Shown here: positions 9,707 to 17,107 of the stretch, piece after piece
Layout: every line of letters starts with the position of its first letter
Position numbering within the stretch: the stretch's first letter is position 1
Assembly: GCF_037040815.1 (NCBI RefSeq)
Contig: NZ_CP146232.1
Location: forward strand, 5,240,001 to 5,304,000
Direction of reading: 5' to 3'
DNA length: 64,000 nucleotides
DNA from: Pararoseomonas sp. SCSIO 73927
Lineage (GTDB): Bacteria > Pseudomonadota > Alphaproteobacteria > Acetobacterales > Acetobacteraceae
Position numbers and translations under genes: made by a program
Notes under the pieces: model-generated
The model's database searches: none
Told to the model about the DNA's origin: nothing
The model's input: the letters and a program-made list of their open reading frames with translations, nothing else

Positions 9707-9877
9707 TCAGCTCTCCTTGGTGCTGGCGGGAGCGCCGAGCCAGCCGCGGACGGTGTCCGCCACCTTGTGGACGGTGTCGGACCACTTGCCCGGCTCCTGC
9801 TCTTCCTTGCTGGTAACGTGTGGATGGTGCTTTCCGTCCGCCCCAACCGGGCGCGCAAAATAGCCGGCCTTTGCCAT
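9707..9877 (-). CDS. Small hydrophilic protein, 56 aa, unknown function
   Basis: Starts at the ATG at 9877 behind an AGGGAGA ribosome-binding site 7 nt upstream. The frame continues further upstream, but that part is arginine/proline junk. The protein begins MAKAGYFARPVGADGKHHPH and continues with a charged KEEQEPGKWSD stretch and a possible amphipathic helix KVADTVRGWLG. It has no membrane segment or signal peptide. I do not recognise the family; the good start region and balanced composition argue that it is real. It stands alone between ugd and a gene-poor stretch. Confidence 0.6.
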   Translation of the reverse strand: MAKAGYFARPVGADGKHHPHVTSKEEQEPGKWSDTVHKVADTVRGWLGAPASTKES

Positions 9878-10436
9878 GCGAGATCTCCCTGAAGGTCCCG
9901 CCATAACGCGGCGCGGGGGAGCAGGTTGATGGTGCAGCCGGGCGAGTGGCTGGCGGCGCGGCGCTACCTCGCCGACTCCCACGGGCTAACCTTCGAGCAG
10001 CACTTCTATCGGTGACGTGCTTGTGCGACGCGCCTCTCTCTCCGGCTCCTGCTTAGTGAGCAGCGGTACGCCGGAGCCAATCATCAGGACTGACCACCAC
10101 TGCATCGCAAGGCCGTAGAAGCGGCGCGGAGCAGGGCCGTAAGCGGGTTGTGCACGGGCCGGCCCAGCCGTCTCACGGGGGATCGCACGGGCGGATCTCC
10201 GGTTAAGCCACAGGCCGAGCGGCAGTGTCAGTGCTTCGACGAGCACGAACCCGGCCGAGAAAGGCCATGGACCGGCGGTCTCGAGGCCGGCAACGGGCAC
10301 CATGACAAAGAACGGGACGAGCCGGCCGCACCGCCGAAGACACTCAGACGATCACCGCGCGACGCCCTTCCGAGCCTGCCGCATGCGCACCCCTGCCCCG
10401 CCCCTGCTGGCGCGATGGACTCGGCGCCGCGCATCA
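9878..10436. other. Gene-poor stretch between two small-protein genes
   Basis: About 560 bp. A minus-strand frame at 9986-10303 has two hydrophobic stretches but no ribosome-binding site, and a 28-codon plus-strand frame ends at 10015. Neither is supported enough to call. The region may be decayed coding DNA. Confidence 0.3.
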
Positions 10437-10595
10437 TCAGCGCTCGTCGGTGCTATCCTCGGCAGGCTCGGCGTCCGGCCGGGCCGCGTTCTTCGCTTCC
10501 CGCTGATCCAGCTTCTTTTGCTCCTTGGCCTGGGCCTTCGCGGCCTTGTCCCGCTCGCGCTGCAGGCGATCCTGGTTGTAATTGGGCTTTCTCAA
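10437..10595 (-). CDS. Small lysine/arginine-rich protein, 52 aa, TTG start
   Basis: Not found by an ATG/GTG or 60-residue cut-off. The frame begins at TTG (10593-10595) preceded by AAAGGAAGCAGGA, a good ribosome-binding site, and reads (M)RKPNYNQDRLQRERDKAAK, then a charged AQAKEQKKLDQREAKNAARP helix and an acidic tail. The RKPNY start followed by a charged helix is a pattern I associate with short conserved hypothetical proteins of alphaproteobacteria. No function is known. A single long helix, perhaps nucleic-acid- or ribosome-associated, is inferred from composition only. Confidence 0.65.
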   Translation of the reverse strand: MRKPNYNQDRLQRERDKAAKAQAKEQKKLDQREAKNAARPDAEPAEDSTDER

Positions 10596-10911
10596 TCCTG
10601 CTTCCTTTCACCTAACGCGCTCTCCGCCGACGTTACGAGCCGAGCCGCGATCTTCGATCCTGACCAACTTGTGCTGGTCTCACTCGGTCCAGGTCAATGC
10701 CCGGTGCACCCCGCCGGTCGTCAGGAGGATAGGTCATGAGGACCGTCGCAACGACCCCGGGGCGAGAGCTTGAGGAGCGCAGGGCAGACCAAGTCACCTT
10801 CGGCGCCAGTCAGCACAGAACAGTGCTGGGAACCGCGAGGGAGGAACGTGCTCGGTGATGTGCGCGGGGAGGGTGATCGTTGGGCTCTGGTCCGAACTGA
10901 CCGGAAACCGC

Positions 10912-10936
10912 AATAAAAATCAACGCCGATTGGCGT
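10912..10936 (-). terminator. Rho-independent terminator overlapping the tRNA-Glu 3' end
   Basis: On the minus strand ACGCC-AATC-GGCGT forms a 5-bp stem, followed by TGATTTTTATT. The 5' arm of the stem is the end of the tRNA itself (discriminator and CCA side), so termination and 3' processing share sequence. Confidence 0.6.
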
Positions 10937-11006
10937 CCCCAAGGGGATTCGAACCCCTGTTACCGCCGTGAGAGGGCGGTGTCCTAGGCCTCTAGACGAT
11001 GGGGAC
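10931..11006 (-). tRNA. tRNA-Glu, anticodon CTC
   Basis: On the minus strand the acceptor arms GTCCCC and GGGGAC pair. The anticodon stem CCGCC/GGCGG encloses the loop CTCTCAC with anticodon CTC at positions 34-36. The T arm is CAGGGGTTCGAATCCCCTT-like with the universal TTCGAAT, and CCA is encoded (10931-10933). It decodes GAG, a main Glu codon in this GC-rich genome. It lies just downstream of the DUF2256 gene on the same strand. Confidence 0.95.
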
Positions 11007-11027
11007 GTGGCCGTCGGGAGGCGCCTT

Positions 11028-11225
11028 CTATCCGCCCTGTCCGGGGGGTGCAAGCGGGGTTCGGGCGGATTCTTCATTCTTTTTCGCGGCCGCGCGCCGC
11101 CCGCTGCGGCAGGCGTCGGAGCAGTGGCGGACCGCCTCCCAGTCCCTCGCCCACTTCTTGCGCCACGCGAAGGGCCGCCCGCATGTGGCGCAGGTCTTCT
11201 CGGGCAGGTGCGGCTTGCGGTGCAC
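11028..11225 (-). CDS. DUF2256 small zinc-ribbon-like protein
   Basis: 65 aa from a GTG start at 11225. It carries the DUF2256 signature: [20 protein letters not shown] followed by CSDACR, i.e. CxxC and CxxxC pairs that probably bind one metal ion. The C-terminal 20 residues are a low-complexity extension. It begins 4 bp after the stop of the one-TM protein gene, so the two are likely co-transcribed and may read through toward tRNA-Glu. Family function is unknown. Confidence 0.88.
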   Translation of the reverse strand: MHRKPHLPEKTCATCGRPFAWRKKWARDWEAVRHCSDACRSGRRAAAKKNEESARTPLAPPGQGG

Positions 11226-11229
11226 CGCC

Positions 11230-11526
11230 TCACTCCCCCACGCGGATCTCGCCCAGCACGGCGCCGCCGCGCGTGTCCAGGATCACCAGGCGCTCGCCGT
11301 CTGGCCGCTGGACCCAGACCGCCAGCCGCCCCTCGGCGCCGGGGGCGATGCCGGCGATGCGGGTGCCCGGCGGCTGCCGGAGGGAGAGCTCGGCGGCCGG
11401 GACGGAGGGCGCAGCGGGCACGGCCTTGCCGGCGCGCTGGATGATCATCACAACCAGCGTCACGGTGCCGGCGACGATCAGCACCCCCATGACGGCAACG
11501 AGAATCTTGAGCGCGCGCAACGACAC
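11230..11526 (-). CDS. One-TM membrane protein, DUF6476-like
   Basis: 98 aa from GTG at 11526, which sits behind GCGGAGG. One N-terminal transmembrane helix ([20 protein letters not shown]) is followed by a short periplasmic domain ending in a beta-rich [20 protein letters not shown] stretch. The layout matches small alphaproteobacterial proteins I know as DUF6476; the family name is from memory of that pattern. It starts 16 bp from the divergent rluD-type gene and is followed after 4 bp by the DUF2256 gene. Confidence 0.75.
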   Translation of the reverse strand: MSLRALKILVAVMGVLIVAGTVTLVVMIIQRAGKAVPAAPSVPAAELSLRQPPGTRIAGIAPGAEGRLAVWVQRPDGERLVILDTRGGAVLGEIRVGE

Positions 11527-11542
11527 CTCCGCTGACGGGCCA

Positions 11543-12502
11543 GTGGTCCTCTCCTTCACCGCCACCGCCGGGCAGGCGGGGGACCGGCTGGACCGGGCCT
11601 TCGCCGGCATGGGCGGTCTCTCCCGCTCCCGCGTCAAGGCGCTGGTGGAGGGCGGGCACGCGGCGCGGGACGGGGCGGTGACGCGCGACTCCTCGGAGGC
11701 GCTGCGGCCCGGGGCCGTCTATACCCTCGGCGTGCCCCCGCCGGAGGCCGCGACCCCCCTGCCCCAGGCCATGGACCTGACGATCCTCTTCGAGGACCGG
11801 GACCTGATCGTGCTGGACAAGCCGGCGGGGCTGGTGGTGCACCCCGCACCCGGCAATCCGGACGGCACCCTGGTGAACGCCATCCTCGCCCATGCGGGGG
11901 AGGAGCTCTCGGGCATCGGGGGGGAGAAGCGGCCGGGCATCGTCCACCGGCTGGACAAGGAGACGAGCGGGGTGATGGTGGTGGCCAAATCCGAGGCCGC
12001 CCACCACGCCCTCTCCACCGCCTTCGCGGAGCGGGACCTGGAGCGGAGCTACCTGGCGCTGGCCTGGGGCGTCCCCTCCCCCGCCGCGGGCAGCGTGGAG
12101 GCGGCGATCGGGCGCCATCCGGCGGACCGCAAGCGGATGGCCGTGGTCACCCGCGGGGGAAAGCACGCGCTGACCCATTTCGCGACGGAGCGGGCCTGGG
12201 GTACCGCCTGCGCGCTGGTCCGCTGCCGGCTGGCGACGGGGCGCACCCACCAGATCCGCGTGCACATGGCGCATATCGGACACCCGCTGGTGGGGGACCC
12301 CGTCTACTGCCGGCGCGTCCCGGCGGTCTCGCGCGGCCTGCCGGACGCATCTCGGGAGGCGCTGCTGGCCTTTCCCCGGCAGGCGCTGCACGCGCAGTCA
12401 CTGGGGTTCCGGCATCCCGTCACGGGGGCGCCCCTGTCCTTCTCCTCCCCCCTGCCGCCGGACATGGCCGCGCTGGTGGAGGCCTTGGACACAGCTGCGT
12501 GA
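11543..12502 (+). CDS. rluD: Large-subunit pseudouridine synthase, RluA/RluD family
   Basis: 319 aa from GTG at 11543 (MVLSFTATAGQAGDRLDRA). An N-terminal S4 RNA-binding domain (RLDRAFAGMGGLSRSRVKALVEGG) precedes the catalytic domain. The catalytic Asp is in GIVHRLDKETSGVMVVAKS, and the RTHQIRVHMAHIGHPLVGDP signature follows. RluD-type enzymes isomerise uridines in 23S rRNA helix 69; RluC cannot be excluded from sequence alone. The frame is open further upstream, but that is antisense to the divergent DUF6476-like gene, so the GTG is chosen. rpoH follows 298 bp downstream. Confidence 0.92.
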   Translation: MVLSFTATAGQAGDRLDRAFAGMGGLSRSRVKALVEGGHAARDGAVTRDSSEALRPGAVYTLGVPPPEAATPLPQAMDLTILFEDRDLIVLDKPAGLVVHPAPGNPDGTLVNAILAHAGEELSGIGGEKRPGIVHRLDKETSGVMVVAKSEAAHHALSTAFAERDLERSYLALAWGVPSPAAGSVEAAIGRHPADRKRMAVVTRGGKHALTHFATERAWGTACALVRCRLATGRTHQIRVHMAHIGHPLVGDPVYCRRVPAVSRGLPDASREALLAFPRQALHAQSLGFRHPVTGAPLSFSSPLPPDMAALVEALDTAA

Positions 12503-12539
12503 CACCTCGCCTAACCCGACTTGCGCGGTCTGGTTTTGC

Positions 12540-12568
12540 TTGCGAACATCGCGCGAATAGATTACAAG
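12540..12568 (+). promoter_or_regulatory. Candidate sigma-70-type promoter upstream of rpoH
   Basis: TTGCGA (12540-12545) and TACAAG (12563-12568) are separated by 17 bp, about 230 bp before the rpoH start. The match is moderate. The rest of the 12503-12800 gap shows no gene. Confidence 0.3.
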
Positions 12569-12800
12569 CTCTTCAGCTTCAGCGGCTGGGTGCCACGACA
12601 GGGCGCCGTAAGGAAGTCGGTCCATCCTCACCTTCGCGTCCGCGAAAACGGGCGGAAAACATTGGGGATGGCCGGCGTTCTTCAGGGCTCAGGGCCCGGT
12701 GCGCGGAAGGAGGTACGGATGTTCCGTGCCAACGGCTTTTCCGTCCGCGCGCCCGCCAAACCCGGGGGCTGCCCGGCCGGTTAAGGAGGCAGACGCTTCT

Positions 12801-13685
12801 ATGGCTTCCACTGCGATGATACCGATTGCCCCCGAGGGCAACCTCTCCCGCTACCTGCAGGAGATCCGGAAATTCCCCATGCTGGCGCCCGAGGAGGAGC
12901 TGAACCTCGCCAAGCGCTGGCGTGACAGCCAGGACGAGGGCGCGGCGCACAAGCTTGTCACCTCCCACCTCCGCCTCGTCGCGAAGATCGCTATGGGCTA
13001 CCGCGGCTACGGCCTGCCGGTGGGCGAGCTGATCTCCGAGGGCAATGTCGGCATGATGCAGGCGGTGAAGCGGTTCGACCCGGATCGCGGCTTCCGCCTG
13101 GCCACATATGCCATGTGGTGGATCCGCGCCGCGATCCAGGAGTACATCCTGCACTCCTGGTCGCTGGTGAAGATGGGCACCACCGCCGCGCAAAAGAAGC
13201 TGTTCTTCAACCTGCGCCGCCTGAAGGGTCAGATGGCCGCCCTCGAGGAGGGCGACCTGAAGCCGGAGCAGGTGGAGAAGATCGCCCGCGTGCTGCAGGT
13301 GCCGGAGCAGGACGTGGTGTCCATGAACCGCCGCCTGGCGAGCCCGGACAACAGCCTGAACGCGCCCATCCGCTCCGACAGCGAGGGTGAGTGGCAGGAC
13401 TGGTTGGTGGACGACAGCGAGAGCCAGGAGGAGGAGCTCGCCGACCGGGAGGACATGACCAACCGGCGCGATTTGCTCAATTCCGCCCTGCAGACGCTGA
13501 ACGACCGGGAGCGCCACATCCTGATCGAGCGGCGACTGAAGGAGGAGCCCACGACGCTGGAGGAGCTCTCCCAGCAGTACAACATCTCCCGCGAGCGGGT
13601 GCGCCAGATCGAGGTGCGCGCCTTCGAGAAGCTGCAGAAGAACATGAAGCGGCAGATCGTCGAGCGCAGGCTCGCGGTGGACTGA
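12801..13685 (+). CDS. rpoH: RNA polymerase heat-shock sigma factor (sigma-32)
   Basis: 294 aa from ATG at 12801, with TTAAGGAGG 12 nt upstream. Region 2 contains VTSHLRLVAKIAMGY, SEGNVGMMQAVKRFDP and ATYAMWWIRAAIQEYIL. The RpoH box QKKLFFNLRRLKG, which separates sigma-32 from other sigmas, is at about residue 132. Region 4.2 ends with LEELSQQYNISRERVRQIE. It directs core polymerase to heat-shock promoters. A strong terminator follows, so it is a stand-alone transcription unit, typical for rpoH. Alphaproteobacteria often carry two rpoH copies; which one this is cannot be told here. Confidence 0.95.
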   Translation: MASTAMIPIAPEGNLSRYLQEIRKFPMLAPEEELNLAKRWRDSQDEGAAHKLVTSHLRLVAKIAMGYRGYGLPVGELISEGNVGMMQAVKRFDPDRGFRLATYAMWWIRAAIQEYILHSWSLVKMGTTAAQKKLFFNLRRLKGQMAALEEGDLKPEQVEKIARVLQVPEQDVVSMNRRLASPDNSLNAPIRSDSEGEWQDWLVDDSESQEEELADREDMTNRRDLLNSALQTLNDRERHILIERRLKEEPTTLEELSQQYNISRERVRQIEVRAFEKLQKNMKRQIVERRLAVD

Positions 13686-13711
13686 TCGCCGGCTTTCCGG
13701 CCGGGGTAACG

Positions 13712-13749
13712 AAGGGGCGGCGGAGTGATCCGCCGCCCCTTCCGTTTAT
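13712..13749. terminator. Strong bidirectional terminator between rpoH and the MFS gene
   Basis: A perfect 13-bp stem AAGGGGCGGCGGA / TCCGCCGCCCCTT with a GTGA tetraloop, followed by CCGTTT on the plus strand. It sits between two convergent genes and can serve both. Confidence 0.85.
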
Positions 13750-14913
13750 TCAGGCGTCGCCGGGCTTCCGGCGGATGAGCAGGAGCGGCCCGATGAGACA
13801 GCCGACCGCCCCGGCCAGGAAGATCGCGGGGTAGCCACCGATCCCCACGATCAGCCCGGCCAGGGGCCCAGCGAGGCCCACGGCGATGTCGAGGAAGGCG
13901 CTGAAGCTGGCGATGGCGAGGCCCCGGCTGGCCTCCGGCACGCGCCGCACCACCTCCACGCCCAGGGCGGGGTAGATAAGGGAGAAGCCGGCGCCGGTGA
14001 GGGTGGCGCCGAGCAGCGCCACCGTCACGTTCGGCGCCGTCCACAGCAGCAGCTGGCCCACAGCCTCAACCAGCAGCGAGAGGGCGGCCACCCGTGTCCC
14101 GCCGATCCGGTCCGGCAGGTGGGAGAGGAGGGCGCGGACAAGGATGAAGCCGATCCCGAAACCGGTGAGGGAGAGCCCCGCCCCTTCCCAGCCGCGGCTG
14201 GCGAAGTAGAGCGCGACGAAGCCGCTCAGCACCGCCTGGGGCACGATGCCGAGGCAGAGGGCGAGCCCTTCCCGCCACACCAGCCCGATCATCCCAAGGA
14301 AGGAGGCGCGGGCCGCGCGCGCGATCGGCGCGATGGCTGGCCGAGAGAGGGCGATCGCGAACCCGACCAGTGGCAGGGCGGCGGTGGCCAGCGCCACGGC
14401 CGCGAAGCCGCCCCGGTCCATGAGAAGGAGCCCGATCGGCGCGCCGAGGCCGAGCGCGGTGAACATGGCGATGCCCTGCCAAGTCATCACCAGCCCCGTG
14501 CGCCGCGCGCCGAGGGTGAGGATCCCCCAGGTCATGGCGCCGATGAGGAAAAGGCTCTCGGCCGGCCCCATGATCAGCCGCCCCGCCACGAGCACGGCGA
14601 GCGAGAGCTGGGGGTCCGGGATCCAGGTGGAGGCGAGGTAGGTAAGGCCGGAGAGGACGGCGAGCGGCAGCCCCATCAAGGCCCCCCAGCGCGGGCCGCG
14701 CCGGTCGATCAGCGCGCCCGCCCATTGCCGGGTGAGGATGGTGGCGAGGGACTGGATCCCCGTCACCCAGCCGGCGGTGACGAGGCTGAAGCCGAGCTCG
14801 TTGTGGACGCGGAGCGAGAAGACGGGAAGCGGCAGGGCGATGGCCAGGAAGCCGGTCAGCACGATCGCCACGAAGGGCAGGAGCCGCCACGCGGAGACGG
14901 GTTCGGAATTCAT
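13750..14913 (-). CDS. MFS transporter
   Basis: 387 aa with about 12 hydrophobic segments. After TM2 it has the MFS loop motif RQWAGALIDRRGPRWGALMG (the G-x-L-x-D-R-x-G-R type), and a related DRIGGTRVAAL stretch lies in the second half. The N-terminus is short and cytoplasmic. The compact size fits drug-efflux-like or sugar-efflux-like MFS carriers such as the YhhS/arabinose-efflux group. The substrate is unknown. It is the last gene on its strand before the rpoH terminator. Confidence 0.88.
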   Translation of the reverse strand: MNSEPVSAWRLLPFVAIVLTGFLAIALPLPVFSLRVHNELGFSLVTAGWVTGIQSLATILTRQWAGALIDRRGPRWGALMGLPLAVLSGLTYLASTWIPDPQLSLAVLVAGRLIMGPAESLFLIGAMTWGILTLGARRTGLVMTWQGIAMFTALGLGAPIGLLLMDRGGFAAVALATAALPLVGFAIALSRPAIAPIARAARASFLGMIGLVWREGLALCLGIVPQAVLSGFVALYFASRGWEGAGLSLTGFGIGFILVRALLSHLPDRIGGTRVAALSLLVEAVGQLLLWTAPNVTVALLGATLTGAGFSLIYPALGVEVVRRVPEASRGLAIASFSAFLDIAVGLAGPLAGLIVGIGGYPAIFLAGAVGCLIGPLLLIRRKPGDA

Positions 14914-14984
14914 GCGCGATGCGCCTCGGTCGGGGCCGTGGCCGGCCCGGGGGCGCGTTGGATGACGCTAACGCTTGCGGCCGG

Positions 14985-15030
14985 CGCGCGCGGCCCCGGG
15001 CGGGGGTTTCTGCTCCCCCGCCGCGCGCGC
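14985..15030 (-). other. GC hairpin between the oxidoreductase and MFS genes
   Basis: GGCGGGGG / CCCCCGCC (14999-15006 with 15015-15022) form an 8-bp stem around TTTCTGCT, inside an outer GCGCGCG/CGCGCGC pairing. It could act as a terminator or as a transcript-stabilising hairpin downstream of the oxidoreductase. No T-tract is present. Confidence 0.4.
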
Positions 15031-15085
15031 CGTCAAGCCGCAGGCCCGCCGGCCGTCAGACCCCGCGATCTCCGGGCGGGCGCGG

Positions 15086-16369
15086 TCAGCCGCCCTGGGC
15101 CGGCTCCGGCCCGCGCGTGGGACCGGGGGGCTTGGGCGTCTGCACCGGGCGCCCCTCGGCGGCGGAGCGGTAGATGGCGGCGATCAGCGCCTGGTCCTGC
15201 GCGCCCTCCTCGCCGGGGGTGTGGGGCTGGCGGTTCTCCCGCACGCACTCCGCGAAGTGGTCCAGCTCCTGCGCGAACTGGTTCTTCGGCTCGATCCGCT
15301 TCTGCTCCCGCACGGCCACCCCGCCCCGCCGCTGCGCCACGTACATCTGCTGGCCGCGGTAGGCGAAGGCGTCCGGCATCTCCACCGTCCCCTTCTCGAA
15401 GTGCAGTCGCATGCTCTTGTCGTTGAAGCTGTCGTAGGAGGTGAGGCAGTTCGCGATCACGCCGGAGGGGAAGCGCAGCATGAAGGAGACGCTCTCCTCC
15501 ACCTCCTTCCAGCGGGCGTCGCCGGAGGGGGAGTAGAGGCGGGCGAAGACGTCCTCCGGCTCCTCGCCGGTGAGGTAGCGGGTCGCGTTGAGGCAGTAGA
15601 GGCCGATGTCGGGCAGCGCGCCGCCGCCGGCCAGGGCGCGGTCGAAGCGCCACTGGTCCGCGGTGCCGGAGGACTGCACGTTCGTCGCCTCGATAGAGCG
15701 CAGCCTGCCGAGTTCCCCGCTGCGGACGATGCGGATGGCCTCGCGGTTGAAGGGCTCGTACTGGCAGCGATAGGCGATCATCAGCCGCACCCGCGCGCGG
15801 GCACAGGCCGCCACCATCGCGGCCGCCTCCTCCGGCGTGTTCGCCATCGGCTTCTCGCAGAGCACGTGCTTGCCGATCGCCGCGCTGCGCTCCGTGTACT
15901 CCCGGTGCATGGCGTTGGGCAGGCCGATGTAGACGGCCCCCACCGCCGGGTTTTCCTTGAGCTTCTCCAGCTCCTGGTACGAGTGGACGGCGCTCTCCGG
16001 GATGCCGTAGCGACGGGCCACGGCGCGGCCCTTCTCCGGGCTGCCCGTCACCAGCGCCACGGGGCGGGACATCCTTGCCTCGCCGAAGGCGGGCAGCACC
16101 TCCTCCACGCTGATGCGGCCGAGGCCGATGATGGCGTAGCCCACGCGCTCCCCGGGCGGCAGCGGGTTGGGGGCTGGCGGCGGGGGCGGCTCGGCCTCGC
16201 CGCGCCAGTTGGGGTACCGCACGCGGCCGTCCTGCACGCCGCCGATGTCGGTCTCGGCGGGGGCCGGGTAGCCGGGCGCGCCGGCGGCGCCGAGCGCCAG
16301 GCCGGCGGCGGTCAGCCCGCCCGCGCGGAGCAGGCCGCGGCGGCTCGCGCCTGTGAGGTCCTGGGCCAT
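15086..16369 (-). CDS. Tat-exported Gfo/Idh/MocA-family oxidoreductase (glucose-fructose-oxidoreductase-like)
   Basis: 427 aa from ATG at 16369, with CCGGAGAA upstream. The N-terminus ASRRGLLRAGGLTAAGLALG is a twin-arginine signal, so the enzyme is folded with cofactor before export to the periplasm. A proline-rich linker (EPPPPPAPNPLPP) precedes the NAD(P)-binding domain YAIIGLGRISVEEVLPAF. The family motif CEKPMAN holds the catalytic-site Lys of the EKP motif. A periplasmic Gfo enzyme with tightly bound NADP is known from Zymomonas, and this has the same plan. The true substrate is unknown. It is divergent from the VOC gene. Confidence 0.88.
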   Translation of the reverse strand: MAQDLTGASRRGLLRAGGLTAAGLALGAAGAPGYPAPAETDIGGVQDGRVRYPNWRGEAEPPPPPAPNPLPPGERVGYAIIGLGRISVEEVLPAFGEARMSRPVALVTGSPEKGRAVARRYGIPESAVHSYQELEKLKENPAVGAVYIGLPNAMHREYTERSAAIGKHVLCEKPMANTPEEAAAMVAACARARVRLMIAYRCQYEPFNREAIRIVRSGELGRLRSIEATNVQSSGTADQWRFDRALAGGGALPDIGLYCLNATRYLTGEEPEDVFARLYSPSGDARWKEVEESVSFMLRFPSGVIANCLTSYDSFNDKSMRLHFEKGTVEMPDAFAYRGQQMYVAQRRGGVAVREQKRIEPKNQFAQELDHFAECVRENRQPHTPGEEGAQDQALIAAIYRSAAEGRPVQTPKPPGPTRGPEPAQGG

Positions 16370-16535
16370 GTGGTTCTCCGGCTCTGTCGGGGGCTCTGTC
16401 GGGGGTTGCGCCCGGGGGAACGCCGGCCGGTGCGCCCCCGTTGCCCATTGGCGGCGTCCATGCCGCCCATTTCCGATGACGATTGGGCGCGCGGCGCCGG
16501 CGGCACGAGATTGGCGGGGAAGAGGAATCCCGGCC

Positions 16536-17075
16536 ATGCCCGACACCAGCACCGCCCCATCCGAGAGAGCCCCGGCCGAGAGAACCCCGGCCGAGAGAGC
16601 CCCAAACGCGCCCGCCGGGCTGCGGATCGGGCACACGCACCTGAAGGTCTCCAACCTCGACCGCGCTCTTGGCTTCTGGCGCGACGTGATCGGGCTGGAG
16701 GAGACGGGGCGCTTCCCCGGCGCGGCCTTCCTCTCGGCGGGCGGCTACCACCACCACATCGCGCTCAACACCTGGGAGAGCGAGGGCGGGCCGCCGCCGG
16801 CGCCCGGCACCACGGGGCTGTTCCACGTCGCGCTGCTCTACCCGGACCGGGCCTCGCTGGCGCGGGCGGTGCGCGCGGTGCTGGCGGCGGGGATCCGGCT
16901 GGACGGGGCGTCCGACCACGGCGTATCGGAGGCGATCTACCTGCGCGACCCGGACGGGAACGGGGTGGAGCTTTATGTCGACCGGCCGGAAGCGGAATGG
17001 CCGCGGCGCCCGGACGGATCGCTGGCGATGTTCACGCGGCGGCTGGACCTGCCGGGGCTGCTGGCGGCGGGCTGA
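16536..17075 (+). CDS. VOC-superfamily (glyoxalase/extradiol dioxygenase-like) protein
   Basis: 179 aa from ATG at 16536, with AGAGGA upstream. Residues 5-28 are a low-complexity tail built from repeats of an A-E-R-A/T-P unit, encoded by a short tandem repeat in the DNA (about 16560-16605). The rest is a two-module VOC fold starting LRIGHTHLKVSNLDRALGFW and ending YLRDPDGNGVELYVDRP. Metal ligands would be the His in GHTHLKV and the Glu in GVELYV, with a middle His in GLFHVALLY. Members isomerise or cleave small aromatics or confer resistance; this one's substrate is unknown. The photolyase gene begins 32 bp later. Confidence 0.85.
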   Translation: MPDTSTAPSERAPAERTPAERAPNAPAGLRIGHTHLKVSNLDRALGFWRDVIGLEETGRFPGAAFLSAGGYHHHIALNTWESEGGPPPAPGTTGLFHVALLYPDRASLARAVRAVLAAGIRLDGASDHGVSEAIYLRDPDGNGVELYVDRPEAEWPRRPDGSLAMFTRRLDLPGLLAAG

Positions 17076-17107
17076 CAAACCCGCCCCCGCCCCCACATCG
17101 CCGGGCG

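Noticed and set aside
9986..10303. Minus-strand frame of 105 aa with two hydrophobic stretches
   Set aside because: No ribosome-binding site at its ATG, odd middle composition and no recognised family. It could be a small membrane protein, but the support is too thin.
10736..10858. 40-codon plus-strand frame behind a strong AGGAGG
   Set aside because: The ribosome-binding site is good, but the peptide is arginine/threonine-rich without resemblance to known proteins and lies in otherwise non-coding DNA.
16370..16460. Repeats of CTCTGTCGGGGG upstream of the Tat oxidoreductase as a possible operator
   Set aside because: Only two adjacent copies lying between the ribosome-binding site and the divergent gene; no dyad symmetry or promoter elements tie them to regulation.
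14975..17107. Very long plus-strand open frame running into the photolyase gene
   Set aside because: The upstream 2.1 kb is antisense to the oxidoreductase gene and out of frame with the VOC gene. Its translation is His/Arg/Val-rich and matches nothing; it is a GC-driven shadow.
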